The notes beneath the pieces were generated by a model. It was not told where the DNA came from. It saw only the letters and a program-made list of their open reading frames with translations, and searched no databases. The position numbers were made by a program, and so were the translations under genes. A stretch of DNA of 64,000 nucleotides from Cryptomeria japonica (Eukaryota > Streptophyta > Pinopsida > Cupressales > Cupressaceae). This document shows positions 24,265-35,646 of this stretch, piece after piece (position 1 is the first letter of the stretch; every line of letters begins with the position of its first letter). The stretch is taken from positions 309,845,374 through 309,909,373 of the forward strand of contig NC_081405.1 of assembly GCF_030272615.1 (NCBI RefSeq). Direction: 5' to 3'.

Positions 24265-25060
24265 CTAGATGACAATAGATGGAGAGATAACCCAAAGGCA
24301 TGCATAAAAAGAAGAGGCAAACATGAGAGGCCAAGAGTAAAAGTGGGAAGAAAGATCCTTACTAATAACAAAAGGTAAGCCCAATTTACTCAGCAACCAA
24401 TTCCAACAGTCATAAGAAAAATCACAATGGAGAAACAAATGTGAGGAATACCCGAGGTTCTTATTACAAAGAACGCATGGAAAAACCATAGTAATGCCTA
24501 GTCTATCTAACCTCATACCTATTAGAACTCTATCCTAGATGGCCAACCAAGAAAAAGCGCTAGCTCTGGGTAAACAAGCTGAGTGCTAGAACAACTTGTA
24601 AGGCCAATAAGAGCCAAAAGTTGCAGGTAAAAGGGAGATATAACCTTCCTTAACATAGTATTTACCGGAAGCATTCCTAGACCAAATAAGTTCATCCTCA
24701 TAATATGAGAGAGTAATAAACCTTTCACCCACAATCTTATCAAACTCTGCTTTCAAGTGCAGATCCACATCAAGGAAATCAATTGACTTCCATTTGGCTA
24801 ATTTTAGAGGGCCATCCTGAACAATGTCAAAATAATCTGCCACAAACACACCCCAAAGAGAGGTGAGGAGATCAATCAAGGAAGACCAATCACTAATACT
24901 AATCAAAGAGCAATGTCCATTCAATGATTCATCCCAAAACCTAGCTTTCTTTCCGTCATGAACAACCCATGAGAGACGAGGAATAATAACTGCTCTACAT
25001 TTACATAAGAAATTCCAAATGATAGAACCAAAAGGTAAATTTGAGAATTTGAAAATATTC
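24265..25060 (-). pseudogene. LINE ORF2 fragment: connection and zf-RVT domain
   Basis: 24,586-25,060 is the usual post-thumb region (WVVHDGKKARFWDESLNG, and further WSRNASGKYYVKEGY). 24,265-24,516 carries the zinc-binding RT-associated motif (CVLCNKNLGYSSHLFLHCDF, a C-x2-C-x7-H-x3-HC pattern) and the downstream WNWLLSKLGL. This is typical of plant LINE pol between RT and RNase H. Confidence 0.85.
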
Positions 25061-25141
25061 TCTTTGGGACCATTTTTTAGATATTTAGCAAACATAATTT
25101 GAGCCCAAAGAGAGTTTGGCCTCTCATACAATCTCCAAACC

Positions 25142-26346
25142 AACTTACCCCTAAGGCTAAATTTTGATTCTCCAAATTATGAACACCAGTACCACCTGAA
25201 TCCCGAGGAAGGCAAATTTTATCCCAGACAACCAAAGGCAGACTCTTTTTGCCATCCTTATTGTTATTCCAAAGAAATGATCGAAGGGTATCTTGAAAGT
25301 TTACAATAACAGATTTATGAGACTTTAAAACCAACATCAAATAAATAGGAAAAAAATTCAGAATGGATTTAATTAATATCAATTTACCAGCTAAAGACAA
25401 CCATTTATGATTCCAAGAAAAAAATCTTTTTGAAATGGCCAAAGTAACCTTATCCCAAAAACCAAGCTTATCTTGTTTAACAAAAAAAGGAATCCCAAGA
25501 TAGGTGCAAGGCAGGTTACCAATCTGAAAACCATAGAAGGAATCACAATCAGTGAAGTATTAAGAAAAAAAAAATTAGACTTATCAATATTGACTTTCTG
25601 ACCAAAAAATGAGGCATATTCCAGAATTATACCTAAAATAATCTTAGCCTCTGACAAATAAGCATGACCAAACAACAGAGTATCATCAACAAAGAGGCAA
25701 TGAGAAATAACTCGAGGAAAATTCTGAATCTTAATACCTCGCCAAAAACCTTCCGATCTAGCAACCCTGATTGCCTAGCTAAAGGATTCAACAAGAATAA
25801 TAAACAAAAAAGGAGAAAGGGGATCTCCTTGTCTCAAATCTCTAGAAGAGGAAAAGAAACCACAGGGAGAACCATTGAGGATTACTAAAAATCTTGCAGA
25901 CGATATACAAGAGCGAATCCATTTTACCCAAGCATACAAAAAACCCAACCTCAATAAAACCTTACACAAAGCTTGATGTTCTACTCTATCATAGGCCTTC
26001 ATCATATCAAGCTTAAGTATCATAGCCAAAGACTTCTGGGAGGAGATAGAATGCAACACCTCATGTGCTACATTTGCTCCTTCAATAGTTTCCCTCCTTG
26101 GAACAAAACCCCCTTGGTCCAAGGAAATAAGCTTAGGTAAAATCTTTGCTAACCTTATAGAGATTTCCGGCCTATTTCTCTGTTCCTCAGATTGGAAAGA
26201 ATAGAAGAAGAGAAATCAACATCCAAATCAGTCCAATTCTCAGATAATAAGAGCCTATCTAATCTCTCAGCTATTTGAGAAAAAACCCTTCTCATATTAG
26301 TCCATGTAAAAATGCCATTTTGAGTCTTACAATCAAAAAGACCCAC
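25142..26346 (-). pseudogene. LINE ORF2 fragment: endonuclease end and RT
   Basis: 26,155-26,346 carries the C-terminal endonuclease motif (GIFTWTN..., SQIAERLDRLLLS). 25,775-26,122 is the RT fingers/palm with QGGFVPRR, LKLDMMKAYDRVEH (first catalytic Asp) and LRQGDPLSPFLF. The second catalytic pair is preserved as FVDDTLLFGH (about 25,670-25,700; FADD in most relatives). 25,077-25,442 covers the thumb region (RFFSWNHKWLSLAGKLILIK, LPLVVWDKICLPRDSGGTGV). Frameshifts separate these blocks. Confidence 0.9.
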
Positions 26347-26352
26347 ATCAGC

Positions 26353-26372
26353 TATATAAAATATAAATTTAT
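26353..26372. repeat. Right TSD copy of the minus-strand LINE
   Basis: Second copy of the 20-bp target duplication; see 21,803-21,822. Confidence 0.85.
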
Positions 26373-27084
26373 TCGCATATTACAAATATAATATTTAATT
26401 ACCAAAATAGTATATATTAAAATTACCTAATAATATATATAAATATTTAATTGCAAAATCATTTAGATATCTATTTTATTACAATTTTTATACATATTTA
26501 ATTACTTTAGTCAAAACTTTAAAATTCTTTTATTTAAATATAAAATAATAAAAGAAGGAATCTTTCCTTTCCTATTAAGGAAGTTTTTTTTTTTTTTTTT
26601 AAGTAGGAGTAATAGCACGTGTATGGGATATGTTTATATTTTTTTAAGCAAAAGAGAGTTTAATTTTATAACTTTCTTTTTAGGAATTATTATGGGGGAT
26701 TGAACGATGTTAGGAAATATAAATTTTTTAAGTTAAATATATCCTTTCATGCAAAGATGGAGTTGAGTTGGCAATAAAGAAATATATATTAGGAATCATT
26801 TCATAATGATTGAATATAATTGGAAAATATATGATGAAAAAGAAAGAGGATCCACAATAAAATGGGGAATCTTGTTTATTTTAGTTTTCTATTCATATTG
26901 ACGGGATTATGAGTTGATTTAAAAATATTGGTGGGGAAAAATCTAGAGGGCGGTAAGGAATAATTCTCTTTCTCACACAAAAAATAGTGGCTTCATTTGT
27001 TTGTCATGAATCTTAAAATACAGAAATTTGCATGTAATTTTGAAGAGAGAATTGGAGTTACAAAATGATGAAATCTTCCTTAAA
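26373..27084. other. Unassigned AT-rich DNA
   Basis: AT-rich with a poly(T) run near 26,586-26,600. No domain or repeat recognised. Confidence 0.4.
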
Positions 27085-27089
27085 CAAGT

Positions 27090-27571
27090 TGTGAAAATTT
27101 TCCAAGATCGAGAGGTCAATGAAATGTACAAAATAGAGAGACAAAATATAGGACAAGAATAAACTGTATTCTCATCAATAGATAAAAATCAATAGTTGTT
27201 ACATATAATGAATATGAGTCTGCATATATAGGCAAGGCAATATGGATATGTGAGCACACAAATATGACATGTGGCTCAATAAGAAACAAGGGTAGGTAGG
27301 AAATAGGTGTTGTAGGTAGGAGAAACAATATAATATTCCACATGAGGCAGATCACCCACCGAAGGTGGAATTATCAATCCATAATAAGTGGATATGATAG
27401 AGTAGTAACACGATCAACACCATAAAAGGTGGAAATTCTCCTACACATACCATCCCAATGTGGCACAAACACCCAAGTGTCTCATACCCAAACTACTATG
27501 AAATGCATTATCCTAAGTAAACTTAAGTAAGGTGTAATAATATCCAACATGAATAAATAATTACACCAACA
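27090..27571 (-). repeat. 3' LTR of the 27-32 kb element
   Basis: Direct repeat of 31,650-32,130 with substitutions only. A minus-strand TATA box (TATATATGC) lies near 27,222-27,230. Confidence 0.92.
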
Positions 27572-27711
27572 CCTCCCCTTAAGTTCAATGTAGAAGAATG
27601 CACTTAAGTCTACAATGCAACTAAGGAATGCAAGATGGGTCCCGGATACGAGACCATGTTAGGTACCCATGTACAAATGAAAATGCATGCAAACCAATGC
27701 AATGACATCTC

Positions 27712-30067
27712 TCACAAAGTGGGGAAAGAGAGAAAAAAGTAAATGGGAAAAAACCCTCCCCCAAAAGAGAGATGAAAACTATACAAGAGAACTCTCATAG
27801 AAGTGTGAGGAACAAAACCCCATGTTAGGAAAAAGTCCCCCCCATATGAGAGAAGAAGAGAAGTTAGGAAGCCCCCCGTCAATGTAGAATCAGAACCAAT
27901 GATAGAAGCTTGATGATGTATGAAGAAACTGCTCGAATAACGACGAACAACATTCCTCCCCTTAGGAAGAAACGAAACCAAAGGTGTATCCATGAAGCCT
28001 CCCCAATCATGAAGGGAAGAGGTAGGAAAAAAATTCATGATGAATGAAGTCTCTAAAAACTACTCAAGTGTCCCCATGTCAATGCTGAAAGATACCCCCT
28101 CTAAAGGTGGTGAACTGCTCCATACTGCTGAAAAAGGCACTTCAAGATCTAGTGGAGATGAAAGTAGAACAAGTCCCAAAGACTCACATGTCTCCTCTAA
28201 GCATAAAGAGACCTCCTCCAACTGTTGTACATAAGTATCCACAATCATGTCAAGCTTGAAAGAATGATCATGTAGAGAATGAACAAGAGGGTCAGAGTGT
28301 TCCCTCACAAAAATCGAAGAAGGATTATCTTCATCAAAGAGAAGATGAATATCATCAATGATGTCTCCCAAATCTGTAATGTAGGATTTCACAAACAAAC
28401 CTGCAATGTCTATCAAGTACTCATCCCATGAAATTGAAGCTAGAAGACAAGATATATCCTGTTGCACTAAATCAAATGAAGGAAAAACTATTGCACTATC
28501 TACATCATCCGTTGCAATAGGTGATCTAATAATAGGAGGAGATGAAACATAAGGCTCAAGAACGAGGTCACATGTGAGAATCCCCAAGTTCAACTACCCA
28601 AAGTTCTCCTCAAAATTTGAACCATCACAAGAAGTGTGATCATCATGTGTAGAATCATCATATGTAAAATTATCATCATCAACAAAATCTGAAAAGGAGT
28701 ATAACCAAGATGCATGATCAACCACTCTAGTCGCAATGATAGCTCTAGTCTCCAAGTCTCTAATGAAAACTGACTCAGGTGTGAACTCCACAATTCTCTT
28801 AGTTGTGCCATGTGCGATTTGATAGATGGAAAGGAGATTGTTTGTCAAATGGGGTACACACAACACATAATTGAAGGAGTTATCCCCAATGTCAATAGAT
28901 CATTTCCCAATCACATCCATGTATGTATGATTTCCCATCAAAATCTGCGGTATGGTGCAAGGCTCAAATGTAGAAAACATAGACTACAAAGATTCCATAT
29001 GATGAGAAGCCCTTGAATCTAAAAGTTATCTCCTCGAATCATGACTTGTAGTAGCACAAAGAGATTTTCCTTTTCTTGTCCCAAAAGAGTGAGTCTTCCC
29101 ACTTGTAGAAGCCATGAATGCTTGCCCTTTTGCTTTTGATTGTGAGGAAGTAGAAGTTGATGAATCATCCTTCTTGTAGACATTAGGCAAATCAATGTTA
29201 TCATTTTTGAGGATGTGTGTGAGCTCATAAATCTTCTTAGAATGGCAACGATGCTCCTCATGACCAAAATTTTTACAATAGGCACAAGTAGGTCTCTCCC
29301 TCTTTGGTGAATTGTCCATCTTGGAAGAGGATGGATCTCCTTGTTGTGGAGAAGGTGATGCTTTTTTGTTAGGCTTTGATTGCCATTTCTTCTTGTTTGA
29401 GTTGTCCTTTCCTTGATTTCCTTTACCCTTGATTTGACACTAATGCTTGAGACTTAGAAGCCTTAAGAATGCCCATGCTTATCAACTTAGTTTGTTCCAT
29501 CATCAACATTTCATCGAAAGCATCAAATCTAGACATTATGCAGCTTGAACCCATTTTCATCCTATGGGTTTGGAAACTAGAAACAAATTTTGCATATTCT
29601 TGTGGAAGTTTGCCCATCAAATTGAAGATCAATTGAGTATCCTTCTTATCAATGCCACAATCCTTGAGTTGTGCCCTCAACTATTTTGCCTTAGTGACAT
29701 AATCTTTTATAGTATCAAATTTCTTGGGATCTAACATGGTGAGATCATTATCAATCTGATATCCCCTAATCTCACCAACTTGACCATACAAGTCTTGAAA
29801 CTTTTTCCAAGCATCCTTGATTAGAGTACATTTATCAATATAAAAAATGAGATCCTTTGATACATACTTTCTTAAGGTACCAATTGCCAAGATATTTTTA
29901 GTGAGCCAATCCAATTGACCAACAGGATCAACCTTAGGATCAACGTGATCAACAATAATTCCATCAATATAATGAGTTAGTTCTTTTTCCATAAGTTTAC
30001 TCCATGCATCAATTTTACAAGTAGCATAATTATGAGGAGTTAAGAGAGGAAACTTAGAAGAAACCAT
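27712..30067 (-). pseudogene. Gag - protease - unknown extension polyprotein
   Basis: Starting at the ATG at 30,067 (MVSSKFPLLTPHNYATCKID), gag runs to about 29,423 with UBN2-like blocks (WKKFQDLYG, LPQEYAKFVSSF). After a frameshift comes a CCHC zinc knuckle, CAYCKNFGHEEHRC (about 29,265-29,290). The copia protease signature follows as LLDSRASHHM (about 29,000-29,020); relatives have DSGAS, so Gly is now Arg while the catalytic Asp is kept. The protease C-terminal block YVLCVPHLTNNLLSIYQIA is at 28,810-28,870. The same frame then continues, broken only by TAG codons at 28,591 and about 28,057, through an acidic extension (28,060-28,593, 177 codons) and a hydrophobic segment to 27,712. The extension matches no pol domain I know. 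Confidence 0.85.
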
Positions 30068-31649
30068 AACAGAGAAAAGGAAGGAACACAAGAGCACAAA
30101 AGAACAAGAGACACCCCCCCAAAATCAATCAATCAAAGTGCCCCCCAAGAATGATGATTTTGGCACTTTATATGTAGTGCATGTACAATAGGCCACTTGC
30201 AAACAATGGAAAGGTGGACTTCTGATTTTGTTTTATAACTTCCCCAATAGGCTGAGAACTACAAATCAGAAGACTAGAAAGATAGATCTATGCAATACAA
30301 GTGTCAAATTGGCCAAAAAGACCATATGCTGAAAGTACAATTTCTATCCAAAATTGCTGCAAAATGATAGCATATTATGAGAGTAGACAAAAAATTATGC
30401 ACTTTAAAATAAAAGGGCACCTAAAAAGGAGTTCGTATGAGCCCAAACAGAGTCCTAGAAGTTGCAGAAATGATGATTGGATAGGTATAGTCACCAAAAA
30501 CTGAGATTTTTGAAAAATTTGTCTATCAAAATTAGAAAATAATTCAACCAAGAGAAAGTAAACAAAATTATAGCTCATTTAAAAAAAAATTGCACTAAAA
30601 AGGAGTAAAAATGAGGAAGATATAGCCATTTGAAGTTGAACTACAAAATCAAAAAGCTTAATGAGAGGGGCCTCCAAAAATTTTAAAAGATTGATGATGT
30701 CAACAAACTGCAAGCCTAAATTTGATGACATCTAGTCATCACAAAAAAATTTCCTATGTGGCGTCCATATAGTATGAATGGATGATGTGGCCTCCTGACT
30801 GGACTGCTAAGGTGGCAGAGCTGACATGGTGGATGTGTCAGATGTGCAAGTGACATGAGGTAGACAAGGTGTTGCTGATGTGGAAGTGACACTTGGTGTT
30901 CAGAGTCCGTGTGGCCGACAGAAGTCAACGAAAAGAGCAGAGATCACTGTTGGGAATGGTCTTCTTAGGATCGGGCACAATACGACAACAATAGAGGGGC
31001 TGACACGTTTAGTGGTTGGGGGGGTCGGGCCGGAGGTCTGGTGTAGGAGGTGTTGATAGGGTCATAGAGGAGCAGATGGGGTCATCGGGTAGGAGATCGG
31101 CCAATGCAAACGTCGAGGGGGCTAATGCAAACGTGGAGGGGGCACGAAACAACAGCCAGAGGGTGTCGGAGCAACTGGTGCCAAGAGTTGTCATGGTCTC
31201 ACGACAGCTGCACAAAGATCATGGTGATGATGCGGGAAGGACATGATGGCAGATGGCAGGCATGACAGAGAAGGCTTGTAGAGTACGGAGATCACGGGGG
31301 GGGTGTTTGCAAACCCCCCAAAAATATATATATTTTTAAATTTTTTCATTTTTTTGTCAGAAAATTGAAATTATTTTTTACAAAAATAAAAATAAAATAA
31401 AAAATTTTGAAATCTGTATAGTACTGCTTAAATTGGGCAACATTTTTCCTCCAGGCCCGAAATCTAATTTTCACCAAAATAGGTTGAATTTAAACTCAAA
31501 ATTCATGGAAATGGCCACCCAAACACAATGGCGAGGTCAGATCTAGTCTGGGATGCCTCCAAAAGATGCGTCTCCTCAGATATGCCTCTTAACGTTGCAA
31601 TAATACCTCTCAAGGATGAATCAATGATGCTCTAATGGCTCTGATACCA
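30068..31649 (-). other. Long 5' leader of the 27-32 kb element
   Basis: About 1.55 kb separates PBS and gag. It includes a locally GC-rich part (about 30,950-31,310) unlike the rest of the element. Open frames there (for example 31,016-31,246 plus) have repetitive Gly/Arg/Ser composition and no domain. The PBS occupies 31,637-31,649. Confidence 0.6.
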
Positions 31650-32130
31650 TGTGAGATTTTGCCAAGATCAAGAGCTCAATGAAATGTACAAAATAGAGAG
31701 ACAAAATATAAGACAAGAATTAACTATATTCTCATCAATAGATAAAAATTAATAGTTGTTGCATACAATGAATATGAGCCTGTATATATAGGCAAGTTAA
31801 TATGGATATGTGAGGACACAAACATGACATGTGGCTCAATAAGAAACAAGGGTGGTAGGAAATATGTGTGGTAGGTAGGACAAACAATATAATATTCTAT
31901 ATGAGGTGGATCACCCACCAAAGGTGAAATTATCAGTCCACAATAAGTGGATATGATAGAGTAGTAACAAGATCAACACCATAAAAGGTGGAAATTCTCC
32001 TACACACACTATCCCAATGTGGCACAAACACCCAAGTGTCTCATACCCATACTACTATGAAATGCATTATCTTAAGTAAACTTAAGTTAGATGTAATAAT
32101 ATCCAACATGAATAAATAATTACACCAACA
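31650..32130 (-). repeat. 5' LTR of the 27-32 kb element
   Basis: Pairs with 27,090-27,571. The TATA-like TATATATAC (minus sense) lies at about 31,782-31,790. The PBS abuts its inner end. Confidence 0.92.
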
Positions 32131-32135
32131 CAAGT

Positions 32136-32837
32136 AAATTTGGGAGCAGCTAAAATATCATTCTTCTTAACTAAATCGAAAGGGGAAATTAGCCAAACCT
32201 TTTTGGAAATCATTTTGTATTTCTTAGTTCTTTCTTAAGTATCTCATCACTCTAAATAAATTAGATTAATTTTATTTTTGATTCATTTCAATCTTTAAAT
32301 TCTAGAGAAGCTTGAGTAGTTCATGAGTAGACAATTTTAGGAAATTCTAAGAGTTTTACGGTATCATAATTAATTGTTCTATTTAAAATGGAGTACATGC
32401 ATCACCGATATTAATTAAATTAAAGAAATACAAGCATTTTATTTTGCTAATAAGTAATGCATGCGATATTACTACTACTTTGATGATTGCATATTATTAT
32501 TATTATTGTTAAAATTTATTAAAAAATATTAAAACATGATAGATGTAATTAAGTTAGACTTAATAACTTTTGTGTCTTTTAGTAAGAAGGTTATAAAGAA
32601 TTCTATTTACATAGATTGAATAACCATTGCTCTTTGGTTTGTGTTATTGATTGTGCTATTAAATGACAATAGCGTAAGTATGTAATTGAACTAATTATAT
32701 TACACTTCATAAATATATCTTGAAGAGTCAATTCTATGTTGGTAAATATATAATTATTGCATGAGTTACCATATCTCTTCAAGAATAATCTCATGAAATG
32801 TTAAAAGGAAATTGCATACCTTATAACTATGATTTTA
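32136..32837. other. Unassigned AT-rich DNA
   Basis: No domain, RNA gene or repeat recognised. It starts at the element's TSD and ends where the 913-bp duplicated segment begins. Confidence 0.4.
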
Positions 32838-33418
32838 TGAGAAATAAATAAGACGTGTCTCTTTATTTTACCATGTTTGTGTGTTTGGGAAAGCTTATCT
32901 TCTAGGATAGGTTGCCAAATGTGGACTCATAGACGATGTGAACCTCTTTTCGGGCTCACATTTATATTAAATGTACTTTGGCCAAAGAAAAGGGTTCGTT
33001 GGGATAGATGAACATTTCCTAGCAAACTTAATTAATTAAATCCTTTGACACATCCCTAATTTTCACATAGCACATTCGAGTTAGGTGTTGCATGTTAATC
33101 AGGCTTGTACCAAGATTCCCTCCTACTACTTATCTCCAAGTTGCTAGGCACATCAAACCGGGTCAGTGGTTCTTCATGTCCGAAAGGACTCCGAGGAAGC
33201 TAAGGCTTTGTGGCTGGGTGGGAAAGAGCCTCAACTACATTCTCGTCCTTCGATAAGTAGAAGAATGATTGGTTAATAGCGTTGAAGGCCTTTCATTTTA
33301 TACCATTGATACGAATCATGTATTATTTACCCATTATACTTGTATTAAGAAATGGAAAGATTGATTCTATTACATGTATGTAAAATGTATCATTATGCTC
33401 TCTTATGTATAGGTACTA
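32838..33418. repeat. First part of duplicated segment, copy 1
   Basis: 581 bp starting TGAGAAATAAATAAG, matching 38,626-39,206 with the same length and scattered substitutions. Its last five bases, TACTA, are the TSD of the inserted solo LTR. Confidence 0.9.
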
Positions 33419-34538
33419 TGTAAGGTCCACTCTCGACTTGACTTGTTTTGACTAGAGTTGACTTTTAATTCATGTGTGATAGACATTATTGGGCATATGC
33501 TATTTCAGATGATTTATATGATGTTGATACTATCATTATTGATCGTGTGATTTATTAGACACTATATGCTTATTATGTGATTGACTATCGAAAGATTATA
33601 TTGATCATGTGATTTGATGAGAATAAGTGTTGATGGATTTTACATGTCTTACTATAATCATGAATTATACTAATCATGCACTTGATGATGTTTTTATGTA
33701 CTAACCATATTAAGTGATTATCTATGACGAGTTGATATTATGGTGTGTTTTATTTTTGTATGATTATCTTCAGGATAGAGACAATTCTACATCACTCATT
33801 GCGAGCGGGATGTGTTGTTGCGATTCTCTAACCCTTGCCTATTATAATATATATGTATATGTCGTATCATTGCTTTGTAGATGCAGGATTTGCAGGTACC
33901 AGATATCAACTCCACCTGGCTCTAGAGGTCTGAGCATTTCTTTAAATCCCAATTGTATGTGGTTCGGAGTTGGCACAAGTTCCCCTCACATACTCTAGGT
34001 CTAAGTTGTTCACTGTGAGTTGTCAACGTCTTGGTGAAAGTCGCCATGTCAGTTAGTAAGCTTGATTTCTTCTATGTTGTGAGTATGTTAGTATTGGTTG
34101 GTTAATCCTTTTATGTTGAGGCTGATTGGTTATTGATGCGAGATTAAATAGTTAATAATGATTATTTTAATTATTTTGGTTAATAGCGATTTGATTATTT
34201 GGTTATCCAATGTTTAATTTAATTTATTGGATTCTTGCCTTTTATGCATTTAATTACTTGATATTTAATTGTTTACTTATTTTAATGATGATTTAATATT
34301 TATTGTTTAACTTATGTTGTGACGTTATATTTATTTGTGATTTGACCTTTTATTTGTATTTAATTATTTATTTATTTATTTAACATCTATGGTTTAATAT
34401 TTATTTGATATTTAATGTTTAATTGGTTCTTTAATTCATTATGAGCCTTTGAGTTTATTTAATTTAATTTCCCCATTTGATTTATTTAATTCTGGCTCAT
34501 GTTTTATTTATTAGTTGACTTTTATATTAAGTGGGTTG

Positions 34539-34546
34539 TATAAATA
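34539..34546 (+). promoter_or_regulatory. TATA box in the long LTR
   Basis: TATAAATA, followed within 15-25 bp by AATAAAATAATAAAA. It is the best promoter candidate of this LTR. Confidence 0.45.
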
Positions 34547-35335
34547 CACTTTAGAATAAAATAATAAAACATTCCATCCTAATTGTAAAAACATGATTTA
34601 TATTTGTCTTACCTACCCTCTTCTTTTATTGGTTGAATTTGGAAAGGGAGGTAAAATTATATTAAATGGTGGGGTCGGTAAAATATATTCTAGATTGGAA
34701 TATTTTGATTGGCCGAGATTGAGGCTAGGGTTTTTGGTTAATGTTTGTCTTTTTATTTTCTTTCCCATAAAGTTTTCAGGGTTGGCTCTCCTCTGAAATT
34801 TTTTTTCTCCAAGAAGTTTTTTTCTTGGCTTTGGATTTCTTCTTTTTGGGGTTTTGGTTGGAGCTTAGATTGGATTTGGTTTGACTTGTGAGAGCTCTTC
34901 TTTAGCTTCAATCCATTACTTCAAAGTTGCAGGTTGGAGTTCTTCACTTTGTATTTTGGTTTCAATGGCTTCTCCGTGTATGCATTGTGTCTGCATTGTT
35001 TTGGGTATTGGGCTGAAATAATATTATATGCTATAGTTTAATTATTGCTGAAGAGAAATATTTGGGGAGAAATTTATATTATTTGGGTTTTGTATAGTTG
35101 CTGGAAAATGAGTATTTGTTATTTCCTGTATATGCCATTCCTAGTTCTATGAAAACTCTTGTGAAAATATTTGATTAAATCTTGGTCTATAGTTTGAGAT
35201 ATTTTATTGTGTTTATACCCAAGTATTCCTTGTTTCTGGGCATCTCTATTCATATGTTTTTCGTGGTTTTTTTGTAAAGGCTGGATTTTAATATTTTACC
35301 CGAAAGTTTCTGAGTTTTCCGTAAGTCTTGCAAAA

Positions 35336-35646
35336 ACACTGTCTTTTTTCGGCAGAAGCGCTATCTTTTTTTGGCAGATACGTTGTCTTTTATTTTTCAG
35401 CAGAAACACTGTCTTTTGTTTTTCGACAGAAGCGCTGTCTTTTTTTGGCAGAAACGTTGTCTTTTATCTGTCGACAGAAAGGCTATCTTTTGTTTTCGGC
35501 AGAAGCACTGTCTTTCTTTGGGTAGAAGCATTGTTGTTTTCGGCAGAAGCACTGTCTTTTTCGGTAGAAACTTTGTCTTTGTTTTTAGCAGAAGCACTGT
35601 CTTTTTGGAAGAAGCGTTGTCTTTTTGGTAGAAGCATTGTCCTACA
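35336..35646 (+). repeat. Minisatellite CAGAAGC..TGTCTTTTT in the LTR
   Basis: About ten variants of a 22-35 bp unit with the core GGCAGAAGCACTGTCTTTT, varying in T-run length. Overlapping open frames (35,207-35,686 and others) are by-products of the repeat. Confidence 0.88.

Larger units (their letters stand above)
21823..26352 (-). mobile_element. 5'-truncated LINE (plant L1 type)
   Basis: A 4.5-kb insertion bounded by a 20-bp target duplication and ending in an A8 tail, the marks of target-primed reverse transcription. In minus-strand order it holds the end of the endonuclease, RT, a Cys/His zf-RVT segment, RNase H, and then about 1.6 kb of further sequence with a readable frame before the tail. 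ORF1 and most of the endonuclease are missing, so it is 5'-truncated. Frameshifts and stops make it inactive. Confidence 0.9.
27090..32130 (-). mobile_element. Complete non-autonomous copia-type element
   Basis: The LTRs at 31,650-32,130 (5') and 27,090-27,571 (3') are 481 and 482 bp, with TGTTGG..TCACA ends. Flanking 5-bp duplications are perfect (CAAGT at 27,085-27,089 and 32,131-32,135). The PBS (TGGTATCAGAGCC in minus sense, 31,637-31,649) follows the 5' LTR directly, and a PPT (AAGGGGAGG) precedes the 3' LTR at about 27,573-27,582. The 4.08-kb interior encodes gag, zinc knuckle and protease, then an unknown extension. No integrase, RT or RNase H motif is present, so mobilisation would have depended on a related autonomous element. 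Confidence 0.92.

Noticed and set aside
24118-24378. Basic 86-codon plus-strand frame
   Set aside because: Antisense to the LINE zf-RVT/RNase H region.
31016-31246. Gly/Arg/Ser-rich plus-strand frame
   Set aside because: Lies antisense in the 5' leader of the copia-type element; repetitive composition, no domain.
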